Positions 1 through 8,343 of a stretch of DNA of 64,000 bases are shown one piece after another. Each line of letters opens with the position of its first letter. Within the stretch, counting starts at the first letter, position 1. Below the pieces are notes generated by a model. The model was not told the DNA's origin and made no database searches. It was given only the letters and a program-made list of their open reading frames with translations. The DNA comes from DASSUW01 sp963774155 (GTDB lineage: Bacteria; Actinomycetota; Thermoleophilia; Solirubrobacterales; Solirubrobacteraceae), in assembly GCA_963774155.1 (NCBI GenBank), contig CAVZDW010000004.1:620001-684000 (forward strand), given 5' to 3'. Made by a program: the position numbers and the translations under genes.

Positions 1-192
1 GACGCGGCCGACGGTCGCGGCACCGAGAAGGCCCCGATCGTCGAGTTCGTCGAGGTGCCCGTGGCCGAGCCGCAGGGCTTCGACTGGACCGACGCCGGCC
101 TCGGCGCCCTCGCGGGCGTCGGCGTCATGCTCGCCGGCGCCGGCGGCGCCGTCGCCACCGTGCGGCTCCGCCGCCGGCCCGCGCAGGCGTAG
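1..192 (+). CDS. C-terminal end of an unidentified membrane-anchored protein (partial)
   Basis: The reading frame is open from the first base of the window and stops with TAG at 190-192, so only about 63 C-terminal residues are present. They contain an acidic, valine-rich stretch, then a Gly/Ala/Val/Leu segment long enough for one membrane helix, and end in an Arg-rich tail (RLRRRPAQA). That is the layout of a secreted or surface protein anchored by a C-terminal helix with a cytoplasmic basic end. The N-terminal domain lies outside the window, so no function can be given. The downstream gene is convergent. Confidence 0.6.
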   Translation, partial: DAADGRGTEKAPIVEFVEVPVAEPQGFDWTDAGLGALAGVGVMLAGAGGAVATVRLRRRPAQA

Positions 193-213
193 CCGCACCC
201 CCGGGAGCGGGCG

Positions 214-741
214 CTAGACCAGCGCCCGCTCCTCGCGATCTCGCAACGGCACCGGCGCCCCGACGGCGATCAGCGAGCGCACGAACGCGATCGCGGCCTC
301 GTGGGCGCCCTCCGCGTGGCGGCGGCCGGCGAGCTTGACGGCGATCCGGCCGGCCAGCGTGCCCGCCGCGTCGTCGCCGAGCCGGCCGTCGGGAAGCAGC
401 GGCCGGGCGGGCAACAGCCGGCGCGGGCCGTGGCGCAGCGCCGCGTGGTGCTCGTGCGCCCAGTTCACGCACATCCGCGCCCGCTCGGCCTGCACGCCCG
501 CGACCGAGCGGCTGCCGACGACCTCGGCGGCCAGCGGATAGAGGTCCTGCCTCCGCCGCTCGTCGATCCCGTCGTTGTACGTGCGCAGGAACCCGGCGAT
601 CACCGGGTCCACGCAGCGGGGGCGGTCGGTGAAGGCCTCACCGGCGAGCATGGAGGACAGCTCCATGACGCATGCGCCGTGGTCCGGACCCCGATGCTTG
701 CCTTGGGAGAGGCGGACGGTCTGATGGCTCGCCTGGGTCAT
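214..741 (-). CDS. Conserved hypothetical protein
   Basis: A 175-residue soluble protein of unknown function. The ATG at 741 was chosen because an AAAGGAGC Shine-Dalgarno lies 5 nt upstream; an in-frame start at 774 has none. The N-terminal third has a motif (HGACVMELSSMLAGE followed by FTDRP) that looks like a recurring actinobacterial hypothetical family, but no catalytic motif was recognised. The C-terminal half is rich in Arg, Ala, His and Leu and is probably helical. No signal peptide or membrane segment is visible. The gene is divergent from the M20 peptidase, with about 50 bp between the starts. Confidence 0.6.
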   Translation of the reverse strand: MTQASHQTVRLSQGKHRGPDHGACVMELSSMLAGEAFTDRPRCVDPVIAGFLRTYNDGIDERRRQDLYPLAAEVVGSRSVAGVQAERARMCVNWAHEHHAALRHGPRRLLPARPLLPDGRLGDDAAGTLAGRIAVKLAGRRHAEGAHEAAIAFVRSLIAVGAPVPLRDREERALV

Positions 742-794
742 TCCCGCTCCTTTCGCCTGAACCCAGTGTCTCATGCGCCGCTACCCTCCTGCGG

Positions 795-1916
795 GTGGAT
801 GAACGGGTTCTGACCGAGCGCCTGGTCACCTACGACACCTCGACTGCGGAAGGCCTGCACGCGGCCGCCGGATTCGTCAAGGGCTGGCTCGAGGCCCGCG
901 ACATCGAGGTCGAGGCCCATAGGTTCGGGGAGTTGCACGCGCTGACCGCTTCGGTCGGTCCTGAAGGCGTGCCCACGATCGTCTTCCACGGCCACCTGGA
1001 CGTGGTCCCGGGCCATCCGGGCCAGTTCAAGCCGCGGATCGAGGGCGACCGGCTGTACGGCCGCGGCGCCTACGACATGAAGGGCGGCCTCGCGGCCATG
1101 ATGTGCGCCGTCCACGACCTCGTGACCCAGAACGCCGTTCGCGTCCGCCTCGTCATCGTGCCGGACGAGGAGTCCGAGGACATCGAGGTCCGCTCGAGCG
1201 ACGACCTCGTCCGCCGCGGCTACGTGGGCGACTTCGCCATCACCGGCGAGCCCACCGACCTCCACATCGGCGTCCAGGCCAAGGGCGTGCTGGCGGCCCG
1301 CATCCAGGTGCGCGGGCGCGCCGCCCACGGGTCGACGCCGTGGCTCGGCGACAACGCGATCGTGAAGGCGGTCGACGTCTTCCGGCGAATCGAGTCGATG
1401 CCGTTCTCGCGCGAGTCCTCCGAGCTGTTCGACCGGCCGTCGACCAACCTCGGGCGCATCGTGGGCGGGGACGCGCCGAACAAGGTTCCCGACAGCTGCG
1501 TCATGGACGTCGACATCCGCTACCTGCCCAACCAGGATCCCGGCGACATCCTCGAGGAGATCCGCGCGATCCCCGACCTGGAGATCAAGCGGACGTTCGT
1601 CTTCCCGCCCGCGCACGTCTCCACCTCGAACCCGTACGTGCGCGCGCTGTGCGAGCTGGCGGGGCCTGAGACGCACGGCGTGTCGGTGTCGGTGGGCCGT
1701 GACGGCGCCTCCGACGCGGTGTCGTACCTGCGCGCCGGCATCCCCGCCGTGGAGTTCGGCCCCGCGGGCGCCGGCCACCACGGGCCCGAGGAGTGGGTCT
1801 CGCTCAACTCGCTGACGCTGTACCGGCGGCTGCTCGCGGACTTCGCCCGCGTGGTCCCCACGCGGCTGGCCGAAGGCGCGGCGCCGCTGCGCGCGGTCGA
1901 GGGTGGAGCGGCGTGA
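795..1916 (+). CDS. M20/ArgE-DapE family metallopeptidase (deacylase)
   Basis: A 373-residue M20-family zinc amidohydrolase that would cleave an N-acyl amino acid or dipeptide-like amide in the cytoplasm; the substrate cannot be told from sequence. The metal and catalytic motifs are intact: HGHLD near residues 65-69, DMKGG at 94-98, the DEE triplet at 124-126 with the general base, the GEPTD loop, the dimerisation-domain AHGSTPW motif, and a late GHHGPEE supplying the last ligand. The GTG start at 795 is supported by a TACCCT -10 element ending 7 nt upstream, which suggests a leaderless transcript. It overlaps the next gene by 4 nt (GTGA), so it probably heads the envelope-sugar operon. Confidence 0.85.
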   Translation: MDERVLTERLVTYDTSTAEGLHAAAGFVKGWLEARDIEVEAHRFGELHALTASVGPEGVPTIVFHGHLDVVPGHPGQFKPRIEGDRLYGRGAYDMKGGLAAMMCAVHDLVTQNAVRVRLVIVPDEESEDIEVRSSDDLVRRGYVGDFAITGEPTDLHIGVQAKGVLAARIQVRGRAAHGSTPWLGDNAIVKAVDVFRRIESMPFSRESSELFDRPSTNLGRIVGGDAPNKVPDSCVMDVDIRYLPNQDPGDILEEIRAIPDLEIKRTFVFPPAHVSTSNPYVRALCELAGPETHGVSVSVGRDGASDAVSYLRAGIPAVEFGPAGAGHHGPEEWVSLNSLTLYRRLLADFARVVPTRLAEGAAPLRAVEGGAA

Positions 1917-3490
1917 GCCCGTCCGGCGAAGACCGGCCGCCCCGCCTCGGTCTCAAGCTCGTGCTCCGCGGGCTGCTGGCCTGCACGCTCGTGATGGTGC
2001 TGACGGCGACCGCGCTGGCCACCACGGTGCTGCGCGAGGTGGACAGCATCCTGGAGCCGTTCCGGCTCCCCGGGCGCGCGGACATCGACGTGCCCGAGCT
2101 CGACATCCCCGACCCGGGCGGCCCGCGCACGTTCATGATCCTCGGCTCCGACAAGCGCGAGGGCGCCGACGCGAGCAGCCCGCCCCGCTCGGACACGATC
2201 CTGCTCGCGCGCGCGGACCCGGACAAGGGCGCCGTCGCGGTGATGTCGATCCCGCGCGACCTGAAGGTCGACATCCCCGGTCACGGGGAGGGGAAGATCA
2301 ACAGCGCGTTCGAGCTGGGCGGCAAGAAGGAGGGCCCGCGGCTCATGGTCCGGACGGTGAAGAAGCTGTTCGAGGACGCGACGGGCGAGAAGTTCCCCAT
2401 CACCAACGTGATGATCATGGACTACGGGGCGTTCCGGCGGGCGGTGAACTACATCGACGGCGTGTACGTCGACGTCGACCGCGACTACTTCAACGACAAC
2501 TCGTCGGGCGAGAACTACGCGACGATCGACGTCGATCCCGGCTACCAGCTGCTCCGCGGCAAGGACGCGCTGGACTACGTGCGCTACCGGCATACCGACA
2601 ACGACCTCGTGCGCGCGGCGCGCCAGCAGGACTTCCTCCGGCAGGCCAAGAACTCGGCCGGCGTCCGCAAGCTGCTGGCCAGCGGGCTGAGCGAGAGCCG
2701 GCACCTGATCCAGGTCTTCAGCCGCTACTTCCAGGTCGACAAGTCGCTGAAGTCCAACAAGCAGGTCTTCTCGATGCTCAAGCTGGTGCTCTACCTCAGC
2801 CAGGAGAACCCGAAGGTCAACCAGGTCGCCTTCAAGGTCCACGACGCGCCCAACCCGCAGCTCGACTCGAACCTCTACTACCGCGATCCGGACCTCCGCA
2901 AGGCCTTCCGCCAGTTCATGAGCGCCCAGGAGTCGGCCGCGCCGCGCGAGGCGCCCGAGACCGAGCCGACCGAGGCCGAGCGCGAGTTCAGCGCCGAACA
3001 GCGCCGGCGCGAGCGCCGCCGCGCGCGCGATCGCGAGCCCGTCGCCGTCGCGGGGCTCTCGGACGCGAAGACGGAGGGCGAGAACCAGGCGGTGCTCGCC
3101 GATCCCAAGCTCAAGCTCCCGTTCTACTACCCGGGCGTCCGCGTGTCCGGCTCGAGCTACGTGGGCACCGAGCCCCGGATCTACACGCTCAAGGACGAGC
3201 GCGGCGACAAGCGCGAGGCCTACCGGCTCGTGCTCAAGAAGGAGGGCGTCGGCGAGTACTACGGCATCCAGGGGCTGGCCTGGAAGGCGCCGCCGATCCT
3301 CGACGACCCGGACCGCACGATGCGCCGCAACGGGCGCAACCTCAAGCTCTACTACGACGGCCGCCGCCTGCGGATGGTGGCGTGGAAGACCCGGCGCGGC
3401 GCATACTGGGTCACGAACACGCTCACGCAGACGATCGACGAGGATCAGATGCTCGAGATCGCCGGTTCGCTCAGGCGACTCAATCAGTAG
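1913..3490 (+). CDS. LytR-CpsA-Psr (LCP) family protein
   Basis: A 525-residue membrane-anchored LCP protein. The family transfers polyprenyl-diphosphate-linked glycopolymers onto peptidoglycan on the outer face of the membrane. A short basic N-terminus is followed by one membrane helix (about residues 13-41). The LCP domain contains the expected segments: ILGSDKR, RSDTILLAR, VMSIPRDLKVDIPG, KINSAFELGG, and an Arg-rich YVRYRHTDNDLVRAARQQ motif that binds the pyrophosphate head group. After residue about 340 comes an Arg/Glu-rich linker, then an extra domain of about 150 residues that I do not recognise. The GTG start overlaps the M20 stop. The sugar-nucleotide genes downstream fit a cell-wall glycopolymer role. 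Confidence 0.87.
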   Translation: MSPSGEDRPPRLGLKLVLRGLLACTLVMVLTATALATTVLREVDSILEPFRLPGRADIDVPELDIPDPGGPRTFMILGSDKREGADASSPPRSDTILLARADPDKGAVAVMSIPRDLKVDIPGHGEGKINSAFELGGKKEGPRLMVRTVKKLFEDATGEKFPITNVMIMDYGAFRRAVNYIDGVYVDVDRDYFNDNSSGENYATIDVDPGYQLLRGKDALDYVRYRHTDNDLVRAARQQDFLRQAKNSAGVRKLLASGLSESRHLIQVFSRYFQVDKSLKSNKQVFSMLKLVLYLSQENPKVNQVAFKVHDAPNPQLDSNLYYRDPDLRKAFRQFMSAQESAAPREAPETEPTEAEREFSAEQRRRERRRARDREPVAVAGLSDAKTEGENQAVLADPKLKLPFYYPGVRVSGSSYVGTEPRIYTLKDERGDKREAYRLVLKKEGVGEYYGIQGLAWKAPPILDDPDRTMRRNGRNLKLYYDGRRLRMVAWKTRRGAYWVTNTLTQTIDEDQMLEIAGSLRRLNQ

Positions 3491-3505
3491 GGTGATCCGC
3501 CGCTG

Positions 3506-4804
3506 ATGAGAGAACCCATCGGGGTCATCGGGACGGGCTACGTCGGCCTCGTCACCGCGGCCGGGTTCGCCGAGCTCGGCAGCGATGTCTGGTGCATCGA
3601 CATCGACGAGGCGAAGATCGAGGCCCTCAAGGACGGCCGGATCCCGATCTGGGAGCCCGGCCTCGAGGAGCTCGTCCGCCGGCACAGCGACCGCCTGCAC
3701 TACTCGACGCAGGTGTCCGACGCGCTCGAGCACGCCCGGCTCATGTTCGTGGCCGTGGGCACGCCGCCGACCTACTCGGGCGACGCCGACCTCTCGGCCG
3801 TGCACGCCGTCGTCGCCGCGATGCCGCCGTCCGACCGGCACGCGCTCGTCATGAAGTCCACGGTGCCGGTCGGCACGGGGGACAGCATCAAGCGCGCGTT
3901 CGCCGAGCAGGGCAAGGGCGCGTTCCGCTACGTGTCCTGCCCCGAGTTCCTGCGCGAGGGGACGGCGATCAAGGACTTCCTCGAGCCCAACCGCGTCGTC
4001 GTGGGCGACGACGGCGACTGGGCCGGTGACGCCGTCGTCGACCTGTACGAGACGCTCGGCGCGCCGCTCGTGCGCACGGACATCCGCAGCGCCGAGATGG
4101 TCAAGCTCGCGTCCAACGCGTTCCTGGCCACCAAGATCTCCTTCATCAACGAGATCGCCAACGTGTGTGAGGAGACCGGCGCCGACGTCGTCGAGGTCGC
4201 CCGCGGGATGGGCCTCGACGATCGCATCGGCCCGAAGTTCCTGCAGGCCGGCATCGGCTTCGGGGGCTCATGTTTTCCCAAGGATGTGGCCGCGCTGAAG
4301 CAGCTGGCCGGCAACTCGGGCTACCACTTCCAGCTCCTGAACTCGGTGATCGAGGTCAACGAGCTGCAGAAGCGGCGCGTCGTGGCCAAGCTGCACAAGC
4401 ACCTCGGCTCGCTGGTGGGCAAGGAGATCGCGCTGCTCGGGCTCGCCTTCAAGCCGAACACCGACGACATGCGCGAGGCGTCCTCGCTCGTGCTCTCGGC
4501 GCGGCTGAGCGCGGCCGGCGCGCGGGTCCGCGCGTACGACCCGGTCGCCGAGGCCGAGGCGCGCAAGCTCATCTCCGGCCTGGACTTCAAGCCGTCGGCG
4601 GCCGAGGCCATCGACGGCGCCGACGCGCTGGTGCTCGTGACCGAGTGGCCGGAGTTCGGTGAGCTGGACTTCGCCGCGGTGGCCGCCGCGATGCGCGGGC
4701 GCCTCGTGGTCGACGGGCGCAACTTCCTGGATCCGGAGGCCGTCGCCGGCGCCGGGTTGACCTACGAGGGCGTCGGCCGGCCCTCGCGCAACGGAGCGGG
4801 GTAG
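3506..4804 (+). CDS. ugd: UDP-glucose 6-dehydrogenase
   Basis: A 432-residue enzyme that oxidises UDP-glucose twice with NAD+ to UDP-glucuronate, a precursor of acidic wall and capsule sugars. The N-terminal Rossmann motif GTGYVG is at residues 9-14. The catalytic cysteine is about C256 in GFGGSCFPKD. The central helix motif (EMVKLASNAFLATKISFINE) and the C-terminal GLAFKPNTDDMREA motif of the UDP-binding domain are also present. It starts 15 nt after the LCP gene and ends 3 nt before the pyrophosphorylase. A GDP-mannose dehydrogenase is the nearest alternative; length and motifs favour Ugd. Confidence 0.92.
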   Translation: MREPIGVIGTGYVGLVTAAGFAELGSDVWCIDIDEAKIEALKDGRIPIWEPGLEELVRRHSDRLHYSTQVSDALEHARLMFVAVGTPPTYSGDADLSAVHAVVAAMPPSDRHALVMKSTVPVGTGDSIKRAFAEQGKGAFRYVSCPEFLREGTAIKDFLEPNRVVVGDDGDWAGDAVVDLYETLGAPLVRTDIRSAEMVKLASNAFLATKISFINEIANVCEETGADVVEVARGMGLDDRIGPKFLQAGIGFGGSCFPKDVAALKQLAGNSGYHFQLLNSVIEVNELQKRRVVAKLHKHLGSLVGKEIALLGLAFKPNTDDMREASSLVLSARLSAAGARVRAYDPVAEAEARKLISGLDFKPSAAEAIDGADALVLVTEWPEFGELDFAAVAAAMRGRLVVDGRNFLDPEAVAGAGLTYEGVGRPSRNGAG

Positions 4805-4807
4805 ACG

Positions 4808-5908
4808 ATGCAGGCCTTGATCCTGGCGGGAGGCGAGGGCACGCGGCTGCGCCCGCTGACCAGCACGGTTCCCAAGCCCGTGGTGCCGCTGGTCGACCGT
4901 CCCTTCATCCGCTTCATGCTCGACTGGCTGCTCTCGCACGGGATCGACGACGTCGTCATGTCGTGCGGCCACCTCGCCGTCGGTGTGCGCAACGTGCTCG
5001 GTGACGGCTCGGCGTTCGGCATCAGCCTCCGCTACGTCGAGGAGCCGCGGCCGCTGGGCACGGGCGGCGCGCTCAAGTACGCGGAGTCGCTGCTCGACGA
5101 CCGCTTCTTCATGCTCAACGGCGACGTCCTGACCGACATGGATCTCACCGCTCAGCTCGCCCAGCACGAGCGGACCGGCGCGCGCGCGACGCTGGCCCTG
5201 ACGCCGGTCGAGGATCCGTCGGCCTACGGGCTCGTGCGGATGGACGCCGCCGGCGCGGTCACCGAGTTCGTCGAGAAGCCGGCGCCGGACCAGATCGACA
5301 CCAACAACATCTCGGCCGGGGCGTACGTGCTGGAGCGCTCGGTGCTCGAGCTGCTGGAGGCCGACCAGCCGGCGTCGATCGAGCGCGACGTGTTCCCGCG
5401 GCTCGTCGACGAGGGGCTGTACGGCCACGTCTCCGACGGCTACTGGCTCGACATCGGGACGCCCGAGCGCTATCTCGAGGCCACGTTCGACATCCTCGAG
5501 GGAACCGTCCACACCCGCGTCCAGGAGCGGATGGGGTCCGGCTACCTGTGCGTCGAGGACGGCGTCGAGAACGCCGGGCGCATCATCCCGTCGGGCCTCG
5601 TGGAGACCGGCTGCCGGATCGGCGAAGGCGCGCGGATCGGCGGCCGGGTGGTGCTCGAGAGCGGCGTGAGCGTCGGTGCCAACACGACGATCGAGCGCGC
5701 GGTGGTCCTGCAGGGCGCGGAGATCGGCAGCAACTGCACGCTGTCGGGCTGCATCATCGGCGGCGGCGTGCGGATCGGCGACGACTGCCACGTCGACGGT
5801 ATGAGCGTGGTCGGCGAGGGCGCCACGATCGGTTCCGGAAACGTCATCTCGATGGGGGCGCGGCTGTTCCCGGGTGTGACGCTGCCCGACGGGGCCCTGC
5901 TGTTCTGA
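4808..5908 (+). CDS. Sugar-nucleotide pyrophosphorylase (mannose-1-phosphate guanylyltransferase-like)
   Basis: A 366-residue nucleotidyltransferase that couples a sugar 1-phosphate to an NTP, releasing pyrophosphate. The N-terminal signature LAGGEGTRLRPLT is followed by PKPVVPLVDRP. Metal and substrate residues occur in LNGDVLTD and in FVEKP, and the catalytic domain ends near DGYWLDIGTPERYLEA. From about residue 255 to the end there is a left-handed beta-helix of hexapeptide repeats (IGEGARIGGRV, VGANTTI, IGSNCTL). That architecture is typical of GDP-mannose pyrophosphorylase-like enzymes; a glucose-1-phosphate thymidylyl- or uridylyltransferase cannot be excluded. Its last base is shared with the next gene's ATG. 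Confidence 0.85.
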   Translation: MQALILAGGEGTRLRPLTSTVPKPVVPLVDRPFIRFMLDWLLSHGIDDVVMSCGHLAVGVRNVLGDGSAFGISLRYVEEPRPLGTGGALKYAESLLDDRFFMLNGDVLTDMDLTAQLAQHERTGARATLALTPVEDPSAYGLVRMDAAGAVTEFVEKPAPDQIDTNNISAGAYVLERSVLELLEADQPASIERDVFPRLVDEGLYGHVSDGYWLDIGTPERYLEATFDILEGTVHTRVQERMGSGYLCVEDGVENAGRIIPSGLVETGCRIGEGARIGGRVVLESGVSVGANTTIERAVVLQGAEIGSNCTLSGCIIGGGVRIGDDCHVDGMSVVGEGATIGSGNVISMGARLFPGVTLPDGALLF

Positions 5909-6948
5909 TGGAGCTGACGCGGGGCGCGGTCGCGGCCGTCGACTCGACCGGCCAGGCCCAGGAGATCCTCGATCTCCCCGTCCACCTGCTCGACGCGCTG
6001 TGGCGCGTCGAATCGGCGGGGATGGGGCCGGTCGAGGCGCCCGACGGGATGATCGTGGCGGGCATGGGCGGCTCGGCCGTGGGCGGGCGGCTGGCCGCGG
6101 CGGCGATCGGGCCGCGGCTGAAGCGCCCGCTGGTGGTGGCCGACGCGTACGCGCTGCCCGGCTGGGCGGGGCCCGAGACCCTGGTGCTGTGCTCGAGCTA
6201 CTCGGGCACGACGGAGGAGACGCTGTCGGCCTACGACGACGCGGGGGAGCGCGGCGCGCAGCGCGTCGTGGCGACCACGGGCGGCCCGCTCGCCGAGCGG
6301 GCCCGTCGCGACGGCGTGAAGGTGATCCCGGTGCCGGGCGGCTTCCAGCCGCGGGCCGCGGTCGGCTACTCGCTCGTCTCGGCGCTGGAGGTCGCGGCCG
6401 TCTGCGGCGCCGGACCGTCGCTACGCGACGAGATCGAGGCGGCGGCGGCGCTGGCCGAGGGGCTGGCCGTGGAGTGGGGGCCCGACGCGGCGGAGGACTC
6501 CGAGGCCAAGGCGCTGGCGCGGCGCCTGCACGGCACGGTGCCGGTCATCGCGGGGGCCGAGCTCACCGCGGCGGTGGCCTACCGCTGGAAGTGCCAGGTC
6601 AACGAGAACGCGGGGCTGCCGGCCTTCGCCAGCGTGCTGCCGGAGCTCGACCACAACGAGGTCGTGGGCTGGCCGGCGGCGGGCGGCGCGCTGTCGGCGG
6701 TCTTCCTCGAGGACCCGGGCGCGCACCCGCGCAACCGGCTGCGGAGCGAGCTGACCGCCGCGCTGGCCGAGAGCGGCGCCGCGGTGGTCGAGCGCGTGAC
6801 CGCGCGTGGCGAGACGCCCACGGAGCGGCTCATCTCCCTGGTCCTGCTCGGCGACCTGGTCTCCCTCTATCTGGCGGTCCTCCGCGGCGAGGACCCCGTG
6901 GCGATCGCGCCGATCGACCAGCTCAAGGCCGCGCTCGCCGAGCGGTGA
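5908..6948 (+). CDS. SIS-domain protein, bifunctional phosphoglucose/phosphomannose isomerase type
   Basis: A 346-residue double-SIS protein of the PGI/PMI family. In known members it interconverts fructose-6-phosphate with glucose-6-phosphate or mannose-6-phosphate, which would feed the neighbouring sugar-nucleotide genes. The first SIS domain has the phosphosugar-binding MGGSAVGG loop (about residues 51-58) and CSSYSGTTEE. The second has the KCQVNENAGLPAF segment with the catalytic Glu/His region (LDHNEVVGW). The ATG at 5908 overlaps the upstream TGA; a longer frame extending to 5548 is only a shadow of the upstream gene. The operon order strongly suggests it supplies mannose-6-phosphate. 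Confidence 0.82.
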   Translation: MELTRGAVAAVDSTGQAQEILDLPVHLLDALWRVESAGMGPVEAPDGMIVAGMGGSAVGGRLAAAAIGPRLKRPLVVADAYALPGWAGPETLVLCSSYSGTTEETLSAYDDAGERGAQRVVATTGGPLAERARRDGVKVIPVPGGFQPRAAVGYSLVSALEVAAVCGAGPSLRDEIEAAAALAEGLAVEWGPDAAEDSEAKALARRLHGTVPVIAGAELTAAVAYRWKCQVNENAGLPAFASVLPELDHNEVVGWPAAGGALSAVFLEDPGAHPRNRLRSELTAALAESGAAVVERVTARGETPTERLISLVLLGDLVSLYLAVLRGEDPVAIAPIDQLKAALAER

Positions 6949-8343
6949 CGCTGCTCCTGCACGGCGGCACCGTGCGCACGATGGACCGGGCGCGTCCGGT
7001 GGCGCGCACGCTGGTCGTCGAGGGGGAGCGGATCGCGGCGCTCGACGAGGAGCCGGAGGGCGCGCGGCGCGTCGACCTGCGTGGCGGCTGCGTGCTGCCG
7101 GGCTTCACCGACAGCCACGTGCACTTCCCGACGTGGGCCGTCACGCGCCGGGAGCTGCAGCTCCACGGGACGCGCGACGACGTCCTCGCCCGCGTGGCCG
7201 AGGCCGTGCCCGGCGTGGCGAGCGGCCGCTGGCTGCGCGGGTTCGGCTGGACGGCGGACGGCTGGGAACCGTCGCTCTCGGCGCTGGACGAGATCAGCGG
7301 CGACGTGCCGGTGGCGCTGCTCGCCCACGACTGGCACTCGCTGTGGGTGAACTCGGCGGCGCTGGCGTTCGCCGCCGGCGACCTCGAGCGGCCGGGCGGT
7401 GAGGTGGACCTGGCGGCGGGCGTGCTGCGCGAGGAGGCGGCGTGGTCGTTCCGCGATCGCTTCACGCTCGCCTCGCACGCGGAGATGGTGGAGGCCACGC
7501 GGGCGGCGCTGCCGGTGGCGGCGGCGCGCGGCGTGACGGCGATCCACGACAAGGACGGGCTGATCGGCTCGCGGGCGGTGTTCGCCGAGCTCGACCTGCC
7601 GTTCCGGGTCTGGCAGTCGCTGCCGCCGGACCGCCTCGACGAGGGCCCGGACTACGTGAAGGCCTACATGGACGGGACGCTCGGCTCGAGGACCGCGCGG
7701 CTGCTCGACGGGACCGGGGTCGAGATCACGAGCCGGGCCGAGCTCGAGGCCATCATCCGCGCGGCGGCCGCCCGCGGGCGTGCCGGTCGCCGTGCACGCG
7801 ATCGGCGACCGCGCGAACCGCGATGCGCTCGACGCGTTCGAGGCCACGCAGGACGAGTGGCGTGGGCTGCGCCCGCGGATCGAGCACGCGCAATGCCTGC
7901 ATCCCGACGACATCCCGCGCTTCGCCGCGCTCGGGGTGGCGGCTTCGATCCAGCCCTCGATGGCGGTGACCGACGAGCCGGTCGCGGAGCGGCTGTGGGC
8001 CGATCGTCTCGAGGGCGCCTACGCGTACCGCTCGCTGCACGAGTCGGGCGCCCGGCTGGCGCTCGGCTCCGATGCGCCGGTCGAGGCGATGGACCCGCTG
8101 CGCGGCCTGCGCGACGCCGTCCTGCGGGAGTGGCGCTCGCACGAGGCGCTCGACCTGCAGGCCGCGCTGGAGGCGCTGACCGTCACGCCGGCCTGGCTGG
8201 CGGGCGACGAGGACCGCCGGGGCCGTCTGGCGCCCGGCATGCTCGCCGACCTGGTGATCCTCGACCGCGACCCGTTCGAGGACCTCGAGGGTGCGGCCGT
8301 GGTTGACACCTGGCTGGCAGGCCGCAGTACCGTGGACGCATGA
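6945..8343 (+). pseudogene. YtcJ-like amidohydrolase (apparent frameshift)
   Basis: A metal-dependent amidohydrolase (amidohydrolase-3 type), about 465 residues once repaired, that would hydrolyse an amide or imidate substrate in the cytoplasm. The GTG start overlaps the upstream stop (GTGA). The N-terminal metal motif is DSHVHF; after the break, VPVAVHAIGDRA and LALGSDAP supply further ligands. The protein runs in one frame to AAAARG and continues in the +1 frame from VPVAVHAIGD. The break is at a GGG at 7776-7778; removing one G restores the whole protein. This is more likely a sequencing error than a dead gene, because both halves are well conserved. It overlaps the aldehyde dehydrogenase start by 4 nt. 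Confidence 0.8.
8303..8333 (+). promoter_or_regulatory. Promoter for the aldehyde dehydrogenase gene
   Basis: TTGACA at 8303-8308 and TACCGT at 8328-8333 are separated by 19 nt, and the ATG at 8340 follows 6 nt later. The layout implies a leaderless transcript starting at or near the start codon. It lies inside the end of the amidohydrolase frame, so the dehydrogenase can probably be expressed separately from the upstream operon. Confidence 0.5.

Noticed and set aside
1520..3841. A 773-codon open frame on the minus strand opposite the LCP gene
   Set aside because: It is a low-complexity Arg/Val/Leu/Asp antisense shadow caused by high third-position GC; the plus-strand LCP protein has clear motifs.
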